The notes beneath the pieces are model-generated. The model was not told the origin of the DNA. It did not search any database and saw only the letters and a program-made list of their open reading frames with translations. The position numbers were made by a program, and so were the translations under genes. Source: Stemphylium vesicarium (Eukaryota; Ascomycota; Dothideomycetes; Pleosporales; Pleosporaceae). From it: a stretch of 15,192 nucleotides of DNA. This document shows positions 1 through 6,639 of the stretch, in pieces; positions within the stretch are counted from its first letter, which is position 1; every line of letters begins with the position of its first letter. The DNA is taken from assembly GCA_004380135.1 (NCBI GenBank), contig QXCR01000331.1, positions 1 to 15,192 on the forward strand. The letters run 5' to 3'.

Positions 1-726
1 GCCTTGTACGTCGAAGTTTCCGAGTGCGTTAGCGGTAGGCTGAGGCATCTCTAACCCAGCGTCAAAAGCTTGCCGCGATGATAGCTGCCCTTGTGCCTTT
101 GGCGTCGATTTTGGGCCATCTTTTGTGAGGTTGTGGCCACGTTTTGGCTGGCTAAGATGGGTAGCTGCTGAGGTAGTGGCCTGAGTAATATTAAACAAAC
201 CACCACCGCCAGCGTCGATAATTTTGTGGATGTGGCAGTACTTGCACACAAACCAGATCCGTTTAGTAGCCCGGCGCTCAACAACGCGGTAGCCATACCG
301 AAAAATCCAGCTTTTAGGACGCTTAGAGCCCGCCAGTGGCTTCATATAGCCAGGTAAACGAGCCCAGTCAATGCCGTCAAAGCTATCAGCAGCGCTGCTC
401 ATCTCGTCTTGGCCATTATCCCTGTCTCCAGCCTCAGTTGTAGCCACCGTAACAGCCCTACTGCCGTCGGTAGGCGCAACGATATCATCCTCCACATGCG
501 ACTCTAAAAACTGCGACTCGAATGTAGGGACTAGCGACGAGGCGGTGGCCTGGCTTGCGGCAGCGAGGGCTTTACGAGGTGATCGACGCTGAGATGCTGG
601 CGGAGATGCTGGCTGAGATGCTGGCTGAGATGAGGCCGCAGGAGTTGAGACGACGTCGTCGGTGGCAGCAGCTACTCTCAAACGTTTGCTACTCGAAGAG
701 GTATGTAGTGCGTGGCGTTTAGCCAT
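1..726 (-). CDS. hAT transposase, N-terminal 242 residues with BED-type zinc finger (partial)
   Basis: The frame opens at ATG (724-726) and stays open for 242 codons to the left edge, so only the N-terminal part is present. Residues 1-115 are low-complexity (Ala, Ser, Pro) and begin with basic MAKR, typical of the poorly conserved head of these proteins. Residues 119-127 read IDWARLPGY, followed by SWIFRYGYRV and then a zinc-finger-like segment with Cys161 and Cys164 (VCKYCH) and later His190 (ATHL) and His198. This order (IDW..LPGY, SWI...GY.V, CxxC, HL) matches fungal hAT transposases whose BED finger binds the element ends. The catalytic RNase H-like domain and the C-terminal dimerisation region would lie off the window, so intactness cannot be judged. 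No stop or frameshift is visible in the part present. Confidence 0.8.
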   Translation of the reverse strand, partial: MAKRHALHTSSSSKRLRVAAATDDVVSTPAASSQPASQPASPPASQRRSPRKALAAASQATASSLVPTFESQFLESHVEDDIVAPTDGSRAVTVATTEAGDRDNGQDEMSSAADSFDGIDWARLPGYMKPLAGSKRPKSWIFRYGYRVVERRATKRIWFVCKYCHIHKIIDAGGGGLFNITQATTSAATHLSQPKRGHNLTKDGPKSTPKAQGQLSSRQAFDAGLEMPQPTANALGNFDVQG

Positions 727-947
727 ATTGGGGCAGTTGAAAACACAAGAAAAAAGCGTCTGTATAGGAAAATGGGCATCGCGATAGGCTTCAAAGCAAG
801 GCTAACGTCAGGATAGGAGTACGGCGCTAAGCCGTTTTAGCAGTCATAGCCTATCATAGCCTATTTGGGAAATAGCCGAGGCAGTTGCAGTACCAAAAAA
901 ACTGCAACACCAAAAACGTATAGCGAGATCTGCTATATAATTAATTG

Positions 948-1081
948 AACCAAGTAAACCAAGCAAGTCAAGCAAGTAAGGCACGTTAACTTGACTTGCT
1001 TGGTTCGCTGCGCAGCTCTAACTTGACTTGCTTGCTTGGTTTGAACCAAGCAAGTTTGAACAAGCAAGCAAGTCAACTTGC
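948..1081. repeat. Subterminal CAAGTC/GACTTG repeat array of the hAT element
   Basis: Both orientations of a CAAGCAAGTCAAG-type word alternate here. Examples are the forward form around 959-977, the reverse form AACTTGACTTGCTTGG at 988-1003 and again from 1020, then forward copies at 1043-1057 and 1058-1075. Inverted pairs could fold into hairpins. The position between the transposase promoter and the element edge fits transposase-binding subterminal repeats. That role is inferred from hAT biology. Confidence 0.6.
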
Positions 1082-1084
1082 TTT

Positions 1085-1998
1085 TTGGCAACTGTGCACC
1101 GTTAGACCCAGGCGTCATCTTAAAGCGGTTCACTACGGTGCAAGCAGACACCTCTAGGCCAAATTCAAGCGGCTCTTCAAGCTCAGTACTAAGCGCAAGC
1201 GACTGGCGAAAAATTGAGCGATTGCTGCGGCAAGCAGGAGACGATATCTACGATGAAAACTCTAAGAAGCTTAGCCAAACAATCCACACGATTTCAGCTA
1301 AAAATCAGCTCTTACAACACGAGAACAACAGCCTTAGAGAAGCTCTATCTAATGAGAAGAGGCGTAGGCAGCGTGGCAAAGCTTTGCTGCTTGAGCCACC
1401 AGCTGATTATGACGGAGGAGCAGTATTCTGGTCGCCCAATAAGGTAGCAGAGGCACGTGATCGCCCGGAGCAAAAGGACCTTCAAGAACAGGAGTTGCAG
1501 CGGCAAAAAAGTGAGGCATTTCAGCTTCGTGAGCAGCGGAAGCTTATTAAAGCTCAGCTGCTTGAGGAGCGTTGTTTGAAGCGAGTTGCAGCGAAGGAGG
1601 AGCGGGAGCGCTTAAGGTCCCTCCCTGTGTGACGGAAGACCCCGTGTACCGGAAACAGCCAATGAGACACAGCAATGTGTCGGAAAAGAGGCTATCCTTG
1701 CCCTCCGATTGGCTGTTTTCGGCACACGGGGTTTTCCGTCACACAGAGAGGCACTTTGGCCGCTAAGAAAGCCCTTTAGCGCGAGGAAGATAAGATGGCG
1801 AAGCAGCTTTAGAAACAACTTCAAAACGATATCAAACAATTCTAAAAGGGCAAGAGTCAAAGATTTAAGCCTGCTAACGCTGCTGCGACCGTTGTGGCTG
1901 ATAGGATTCTTCCTGTTGTTAATGAAGCTACATCGGCTGCTCCGCAGCTCACCCGACGCTGCCGGCCAATAAGACTACCTACAAAGCTTCTTATGTAA
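1085..1998 (+). pseudogene. pogo/Fot1-like (DDE_1) transposase, C-terminal remnant, interrupted and stop-riddled
   Basis: The frame begins in mid-protein at about PLDPGVILKRF, which is the segment after the DDE catalytic core in fungal pogo/Fot1-like transposases. It continues with a Ser-rich stretch, DWRKIERLL, a coiled region (KNQLLQHENNSLREAL), NEKRRRQRGKALLL, GGAVFWSPNKV.EARDR and a Gln/Glu/Lys/Arg-rich tail. At 1613 a 142-bp MITE interrupts it. Because 142 bases plus a 2-base duplication is a multiple of three, the same frame resumes after 1758 and runs to TAA at 1996-1998, ending in TRRCRPIRLPTKLL. Three stops sit in this last part (TAG 1777-1779, TAG 1810-1812, TAA 1843-1845). The catalytic domain is absent, probably beyond the hAT insertion to the left. 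Certainly non-functional. Confidence 0.8.
1615..1756. mobile_element. 142-bp MITE, Tc1/mariner-type TA target (copy 1)
   Basis: The left arm starts AGGTCCCTCCCTGTGTGACG and the complement of the right arm starts AAGTGCCTCTCTGTGTGACG. The arms pair for about 50 bases, with CCCGTGTRCCG and AACAGCCAAT conserved. TA precedes the left end (1613-1614) and TG follows the right end (1757-1758), a TA duplication with one change. No coding capacity. The element lies inside the pogo-like transposase remnant. Confidence 0.85.
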
Positions 1999-2266
1999 TA
2001 GAAAAACTTCTAACATACTCTATAATATCATAAAAACCTGATATTAAAAATTCCTATAGAAATATCTATTGTTGGTGGCTATATAGGCTGAAGTTTAAGG
2101 TAGGTAATTTATGGTATTTGTGCATTCGGTGAAGCCGTGTATTTGGTGGTGGAATACGTTACTAGTTGTGCTAACTAAGCTAACTACAATACTAGAAAAC
2201 TTCACGATACCACCTGGCCACCTAAAATCGCCGCCTCACGCAAAGATTATAAGGAGTGGGGTGGTG
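1999..2266. other. Non-coding tail after the pogo-like remnant
   Basis: AT-rich sequence after the transposase frame, presumably the 3' untranslated part and end of the pogo-like element. I could not place its terminal inverted repeat because the partner end is outside the window. No convincing gene is seen. Confidence 0.4.
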
Positions 2267-2268
2267 CT

Positions 2269-2405
2269 ATCAAGCCACCACGTTCTCATTAATCAAGCCT
2301 CGATCTTTGGCTTGACTTGCACCCAACTTCGAGGCTGTTCGGCTTGGATTGGCTCGGCCTGATAGCATCAAGCCGCTGCAATCAAGCGCTTGCAAATGGC
2401 TTGAT
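2269..2405. repeat. CAAGCC/GGCTTG-rich segment bounded by a 9-bp inverted repeat
   Basis: ATCAAGCCA (2269-2277) and TGGCTTGAT (2397-2405) form a perfect 9-bp inverted pair. Between them the words TCAAGCC, GGCTTGACTTGC, GGCTTGG and ATCAAGCGCTTG recur in both orientations. This resembles the end-repeat style of the hAT element at 948-1081 and may be a small hAT-derived element. No clean 8-bp target duplication was found, so the assignment is tentative. Confidence 0.35.
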
Positions 2406-2941
2406 TGATAGCAAGTCTGCTCGCTAGGGCCCAGTTTGGGGGATGTTTGCCCCACAATGTCATAGTCGCTCCCATACATTGACCAACATTCAGTAGACTC
2501 TGGGCTGTCGGTACCACTAGCCTCTTCACTTGAACTATAGTTATCATCCGGGTCGTCCTCTTCGTCGGAGTGGATGACACTTATTTTAATAACGTCCATC
2601 CCTCCGTGGCCGGACACCCTGTGTGCCGGGTCCGGCAAATTAACTTGCAGATTTTGGGCAGAAGTCTGTGATTTAAGCAATCTAATTGGCCGGTCCCGGC
2701 ACATAGGGTGTCCCGCCACGGAGGAATAGACGTTAGACGCGCGGTTTTCATCACTGTCGCTTTCATCCGTCGTGCACCAACCGGAAGCCGTCTGAGTAGG
2801 AACTTCATTGAAGTTGTCTTCACCGCTCTGTTCGTATTCTATAATGTTGGCGATTCTTGCGGCAGTATTTCCGTCGCATTTGCGCGAAGGCTTTCGCCTC
2901 TGGGCTGCTTGATCATCTGCAGTCACCACTTTATTCAACAT
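2270..2941 (-). CDS. Hypothetical acidic protein ORF containing a MITE in frame
   Basis: An open frame of 223 codons from ATG at 2939-2941. I do not recognise it. Residues about 55-65 (TTDESDSDENR) and the stretch around HSDEEDDPDDNYSSSEE are strongly acidic and Ser-rich, like a disordered nuclear-type tail. Residues about 69-117 are translated from a 142-bp MITE (2592-2733) that keeps the frame. The last 45 or so residues overlap the CAAGCC-rich repeat segment, so the natural C-terminus was probably replaced. The frame is also open upstream of the ATG for about 34 codons without another Met (…NGNHGLYGISDTALSIDT), hinting that the real N-terminus lies in an upstream exon. It may be a decayed gene. 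Confidence 0.3.
   Translation of the reverse strand: MLNKVVTADDQAAQRRKPSRKCDGNTAARIANIIEYEQSGEDNFNEVPTQTASGWCTTDESDSDENRASNVYSSVAGHPMCRDRPIRLLKSQTSAQNLQVNLPDPAHRVSGHGGMDVIKISVIHSDEEDDPDDNYSSSEEASGTDSPESTECWSMYGSDYDIVGQTSPKLGPSEQTCYQSSHLQALDCSGLMLSGRANPSRTASKLGASQAKDRGLINENVVA
2592..2733. mobile_element. 142-bp MITE, TA target (copy 2, divergent arms)
   Basis: The left arm begins ACGTCCATCCCTCCGTGGCC; the complement of the right arm begins ACGTCTATTCCTCCGTGGCG. The arms stay paired through ACACCCTRTGTGCCGGG and CCGGCMAATTA. TA flanks both sides (2590-2591, 2734-2735). Read on the minus strand, its interior has GATTGCTTAAATCACAGACT followed by TCTGCCCAAAAT, which closely matches the interior of the copy at 14169-14310, although the outer arms differ. 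Confidence 0.85.
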
Positions 2942-3267
2942 TGTATCGATGGATAAGGCAGTATCAGAAATCCCGTATAAGCCGTGATTACCATTAAGAA
3001 AAGGCGCTGGATAAGTATTTCGTAGCCGCTGATGATCTAATTATATGGATCGTGGGTCCCTCTATGTATCTGGTGGGATCACTTCGTTGGTTGACCGCGC
3101 GGTGTGTATGTCATAGTGCTGACCGAAATCGGTTTCCGGTTCGCGTACATCGTTCATTCACGGGGCACGGTCGTTTTGCAAGATACTTACCAGACAGGTG
3201 CTAGCACCGTGCAGGGACTAAGGAAGGGTCTCGACAACTGATTCTCTCCTCGATTGGTTGCCGCTGC
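2942..3267. other. Intergenic stretch, no gene recognised
   Basis: No ORF of note. There are two small inverted repeats: ACCGAAATCGGT near 3120, and GCACGGT paired with ACCGTGC flanking about 3165-3215. An upstream exon of the acidic ORF could lie here on the minus strand, but I found no convincing splice pair. Confidence 0.4.
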
Positions 3268-3269
3268 TA

Positions 3270-3547
3270 CACTCTCATGCACTCGCAGCTTCCGGTTTCT
3301 GTAAGCAGGCGACTTTTGGTTCCATGCTAAGCCTTTCTTGTCCAATAGTGACCTTACCTAAATAGTTCTAGATTTCGTTAGCATTGCGATGAGTCAATCT
3401 TCCGCTCGATGCTCGGACTAATCAAATTGAGATATCTACAGAGTCTAAGCCTTTTTAGAGCAAGTGTATACTGGACGAATCGATGCCCCATGCGCGATGA
3501 CAACTAAGCCGCGTGTGCAAACCGGAAGCTGCAAGTGCATGAGAGTG
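3270..3547 (+). mobile_element. 278-bp MITE family, copy 1
   Basis: The ends are CACTCTCATGCACTCGCAGC and, inverted at the right, GCTGCAAGTGCATGAGAGTG; both run on into CTTCCGGTTT. TA flanks both ends (3268-3269, 3548-3549), so the insertion is of Tc1/mariner type. The interior contains GCTAAGCCTTTC near the left end and GAGTCTAAGCC to the right. Orientation is opposite to the copies at 8418, 8914 and 9241. Confidence 0.9.
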
Positions 3548-3952
3548 TAGTTGGCGTTTATAAGCCAAATTGTCGAACGCGAGTTTATTACTCTCCTTGA
3601 CCTAGCATACTAGGCCTACGAAGAGTCGCTGAAGCTCCAAGCTTTTCTACCAACGCAAGACATATCCGTGCTGTCTGCGGTTTTAATAAGATGACACTAT
3701 CATTCGAGCATGCCACAGCTAAATGCTACTCAACTCCATGGTCGATTCCATGATTCTCCCACGGTTCCTGTAGGTCTCTCCCCTGCTCTAGAGCATATCG
3801 CGAAAGGAAGCTAACGAGCCCCTCGACATCCTCAAGGGTGTTCATAGCCCCGAAAGTGATTCTGACCACACCAACCGGTATTCCTTCCACTATATCTTGA
3901 TCCGTATTGCACCGATAGCCCTTCTCAAATGCCCCTCGAAGCCACTCATCAT

Positions 3953-4070
3953 CACACTCCGCAACAAACAAATAGATCTACAGATTTGATACCTAAACAA
4001 GCTAGTTTCCGTCCGGGATTTCCTACCTAAGTATTCAATCTGTAGATCTGTTTGTTTGTTGCGGAGTGTG
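3953..4070. mobile_element. 118-bp hAT-type MITE with 8-bp target duplication
   Basis: The ends are CACACTCCGCAACAAACA and its inverse TGTTTGTTGCGGAGTGTG, extended by ATAGATCTACAGATT / AATCTGTAGATCTG to a near-perfect inverted repeat of about 34 bases. CTCATCAT is exactly duplicated on both sides (3945-3952 and 4071-4078); an 8-bp duplication is diagnostic of hAT insertions. Removing the element and one copy of CTCATCAT restores ALGLDDE joined to WLRGAFEKG in the aminotransferase. Confidence 0.92.
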
Positions 4071-4776
4071 CTCATCATCCAAGCCTAACGCGCACGATAT
4101 GCCCGCAGGATTGCATAAGGAGCCTGTGCGGACGTGAATCGCCTGCTCTCGAAGGAAGGCACCAACATGCCATGGGCCGATGTACGAACCATTGTATTTG
4201 TACATGTTAAAAGCTACGGTCGCGCCTTGCGTCTTGGGATCATCGTAGCTCGAGTCCACCGACTTGTACACATTGTACACTGGTTGACCATTGGTGTATC
4301 TGGAACCCACAAGACGCCCATACAGCTCTTTGGCAAGCCAGCTGGTGTGGCTGGATACCTTCTCAAGTCCCCCATACAGCTTGCGATGGGCTGCGATAGC
4401 GCAATTCAAGGCTAGTATGCTCCGGAAGGCGATAGTTCCGTCTTCTAACCGCGCATGTAGACTTGAATCTTTCCGAGCCATCCACACATCATCAGTGCAT
4501 GTCACCATCTCTGTGGTTCCGCCCCCAAAATATCTCCGTTGGTCGAACACGTGCCCAGCAGCTTTTCGCACGATCAAAGCGCCGATGTCGGGGAAGCCAA
4601 AGATCTTGTAAAAAGAGAGAACGACGAAGTCAGCGGCAACAGTATGGTCACCTAAGTCTAGAGGAGTTGTTGATACGAGTGCTGCGACGTCGAGGAGGGT
4701 GTATGCTTTTGGGTGATGGGAGGAAAAGCGCAGCTTTCCGGCCCAGTCTAGTGGAAGTCGCTCACCGTTCATGTTC

Positions 4777-4839
4777 CTACACGAGAATACAAAGTCAGAG
4801 GAGTCTCTCAAGCTCATCTGGGCAGAAGATTTGACTTAC
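4777..4839 (-). other. Intron in the aminotransferase-like gene
   Basis: On the minus strand the donor is GTAAGT, the branch site CTGAC lies in CTCCTCTGACTTTG, and the acceptor is CGTGTAG. Splicing joins TC to G to give Ser, producing YPAQSNMNGERLPL, the continuous motif expected in the family. At 63 bases it is a typical filamentous-fungal intron. Confidence 0.88.
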
Positions 4840-5349
4840 GACTGCGCTGGATAGGCAAACAATAGTGGTCTTTGTGACCTCAGGCCACTGTCGATGTGGT
4901 GGTGACCGCTTGTGAGCCAGTCTTGCACCTCCCCATTGGACACGAAGCAGCGACTACTGTGAGCCAGTTCCCGAATACCGACCAAACTCGTATGGCTGTT
5001 ACGGTGATAACGGTAATCAAATCCCTCTTTTCCCTCACAAAAGCTTTCTCCGACCAGCTTTGCTGCAGCAGTCGCATTTGCAGTAAAAATAATATCGAAG
5101 TGTGCTGGGTCGGCATTGACCATTGCCAATACTCTACGCCGCGTTTCATGTACCATCGTCGCAGTAGCGCTCGGATTTGATGCATCGGAGTGCGGGTTTG
5201 CAAGGAGAATACTCTGCATCTTGTTGCAAAAAGATGTGAGCAAGAGTTTCGACGCCAGAGTAGTGCCTCAATGATCAAGATAGATGGAACCTACTAATAG
5301 TTAATTAATTATACAAGGAGGGTCGAAATCCCACGGACCCTTGAGCATA

Positions 5350-5722
5350 GGCTGGTAAATGGGTCTCCACATCGGGAACTCATTTTCCGTAATATCTCCA
5401 CCACTTCTTATGCAATCTAGAAAATAAATAGCTTATATTATAGCTAGAATCTAGATCTATATTTTATATATAGAATATTTTTACCTAGCTAGAATAGCTA
5501 GCTAGATATCTTAGATTAGAGTAAAATAAAGAGACCTAACTCTTAGTAACGTAGGTTAGCTAATAACTTTTTACCTATTAAATTTAGAGAAAGACTTCCT
5601 ATTTATAAGATATAGATCTAGATTTTAGCTATAATATAAGCTATTTATTATCTAGATTATATAAGAAGTGGTGGAGATATCACGGAAAATGAGTTCCCAA
5701 TGTGGAGACCCATTTACCAGCC
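5350..5722. mobile_element. 373-bp MITE with long inverted repeats, copy A
   Basis: Both ends read inward GGCTGGTAAATGGGTCTCCA, and the arms pair for roughly 110-120 bases with few mismatches around an AT-rich core. TA flanks both sides (5348-5349, 5723-5724). It lies between the N-terminal motif of the aminotransferase pseudogene and the start of the 66-residue gene, and may have removed or displaced the first exon of the former. It has no coding capacity. Confidence 0.9.
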
Positions 5723-5746
5723 TATGTCAAGGCATCACTGCCTCCG

Positions 5747-6058
5747 ATGAGAAAGCAAGATGGAAACGATCATCTGTCGCACCGTGGAGAAGAGCAGTTG
5801 ATCTCAGTAACTAATATCAATCCCGAGAAGTTGATAGCATTCCTGAACAGGGAATTCAAAGGAAACTATAAAATAGAGGTAAGAACGGCTCATCGCGCAT
5901 GATTACAAACGTTTCGTTTTGAAACTGACTAGCATCACAGATGAGGCACGACTTTTACTATATCAGCGCGCCGCGAAAGCTGTCAACCGTAAGTCGGTAC
6001 CCGCGTCGCACGAAATCTCGTTTCTAACGGGCATCAGACGGAAATAGATAACCTGTAA
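5747..6058 (+). CDS. Small three-exon gene, 66-residue protein of unknown function
   Basis: Exons 5747-5878, 5941-5988 and 6038-6058. Intron 1 (62 bases) has donor GTAAGA, branch CTGAC and acceptor CACAG. Intron 2 (49 bases) has donor GTAAGT, branch CTAAC and acceptor CATCAG. The spliced frame is open to TAA at 6056-6058. Visible segments are an N-terminal polar part (MRKQDGNDHLSHRGEEQ), a helix-like core (NPEKLIAFLNREFKGNYKIE), then MRHDFYYISAPRKLSTTEID before the end. No signal peptide or membrane segment. The core looks like a compact alpha/beta fold, but I cannot name the family. The start is the first in-frame Met, 25 bases after the 373-bp MITE; a TGA lay upstream in frame at the pre-insertion site. 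An upstream exon is not excluded. Two independent consensus introns make a chance ORF unlikely. Confidence 0.6.
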
Positions 6059-6639
6059 CCACCTGACTTGAGTCACATGATATTCTATTGTAGGAGGTAC
6101 TGCCGGGTGAGCAAGTGCACTTAGCTCTGAGCTAAGAGTGATGGTAAAATAACGTCCATCCTGTCGTGGCGGGATGGACGTTATCAATGGCATACGTTGT
6201 ATTGGAAGGCGCGTGAGAGCCTGTAAGGCTCTCAGAGGCTGCCAAGGAGCTAACTAGGCGCGATCACGTGAGGGTATCGGTGGACAATCCACTCTTCTCA
6301 ACAGAGAGCTCTTGTACACGAAGATCACAACACGACAAAAGATAGCAATACAATTGTTGTTTCACAGCCTCCGACCGACACTGCTTACGCAGTTTTACTA
6401 TCTTCGTGTGAGAGAAAAGCTGACGTGTCAGAAACAACCAATAAACCCTCTAGTATAGCCGATTTCCCAACACAACGCTGTGTCTTGTTGGTTGGTTCGG
6501 CCCCACCATGTTTTCTTTCATACAGTGAGGGATGTTAGAAACCTCATTGTGGGATGTGTGCGGGTAAATGGTTTCCCTCGGCTCCTTGGGCTGATCCGCA
6601 GCCGGGTTTCTTTCCGAATTGCCAGTTCTGTCTGAATCC
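6059..6639. other. Intergenic region with small inverted repeats, no gene recognised
   Basis: It contains the 30-bp palindromic element at 6152-6181, a perfect hairpin TGAGAGCC/GGCTCTCA (6212-6219, 6225-6232), and a 10-bp inverted pair ACACGAAGAT (6316-6325) and ATCTTCGTGT (6400-6409). TTGTATTG (from 6197) and CAATACAA (to 6354) could be short LTR-like ends, but no flanking duplication is present. Short ORFs on both strands are unconvincing. Confidence 0.4.
6152..6181. mobile_element. 30-bp miniature relic of a 142-bp-type MITE
   Basis: ACGTCCATCC followed by TGTCGTGGCG and GGATGGACGT, flanked by TA on both sides (6150-6151, 6182-6183). The first 20 or so bases closely match the terminal arm of the MITE at 2592-2733 (ACGTCYATYCCTCCGTGGCG), and the last ten are its inverted terminus. 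It reads as an element whose interior was lost, leaving only the tips. Confidence 0.65.

Larger units (their letters stand above)
1..1085 (-). mobile_element. hAT-family DNA transposon, 5' part only (continues past left edge)
   Basis: This stretch holds the start of a hAT transposase gene plus about 350 bases upstream of it. Bases 948-1081 are packed with alternating copies of CAAGCAAGTCAAG-like and CTTGACTTGCTTG-like words, as expected of the subterminal repeats that hAT transposases bind. Immediately to the right, sequence resumes as the C-terminal coding part of an unrelated pogo-like transposase, so the hAT element seems to have inserted into that gene. The exact terminus and the 8-bp target duplication cannot be fixed because the other end lies outside the window. 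The right boundary near 1081-1090 is an inference. Confidence 0.7.
3726..5291 (-). pseudogene. PLP-dependent aminotransferase class V, MoCo sulfurase N-terminal-domain-like; broken by a hAT MITE
   Basis: Family function: transfers sulfur or amino groups using pyridoxal phosphate; molybdenum cofactor sulfurases carry this domain at their N-terminus. Read from 5291 leftward: GSIYLDH, then TGA, then GTTL (family motif LDHAGTTL), ANPHSDASNPS, VNADPAHFDIIFTANATAA, YRYHRNSHTSLVGIRE, and FAYPAQS at the end of the exon. A 63-bp intron (4777-4839, GTAAGT donor, CTGAC branch, TAG acceptor) splices to NMNGERLPL. LLDVAAL follows, then SFYKIFGFPDIGAL with the PLP lysine codon at 4605-4607, RYFGGGT, LEDGTIAF, HVRTGSLCNPAG and ALGLDDE. 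Here a hAT MITE (3953-4070) adds several stops, after which WLRGAFEKGYRCN, GIPVGVVRITFGAMNTLEDV and a stop at 3726-3728 follow. No MOSC domain follows. The N-terminal exon is missing, with a possible acceptor near 5293. The in-frame TGA (5268-5270) plus the MITE indicate a dead gene. Confidence 0.85.

Noticed and set aside
933..1151. Minus-strand 72-codon ORF full of LTCLTCL repeats
   Set aside because: It is a translation of the hAT subterminal repeat array and starts inside the pogo-like remnant.
4134..4834. Plus-strand ORFs of 93, 106 and 123 codons
   Set aside because: They are antisense shadows of the aminotransferase exon, which has clear family motifs on the minus strand.
6197..6354. 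Candidate 158-bp LTR with TTGTATTG/CAATACAA tips
   Set aside because: No 5-bp duplication flanks it (ATACG against TTGTT) and no second copy is seen in the window.
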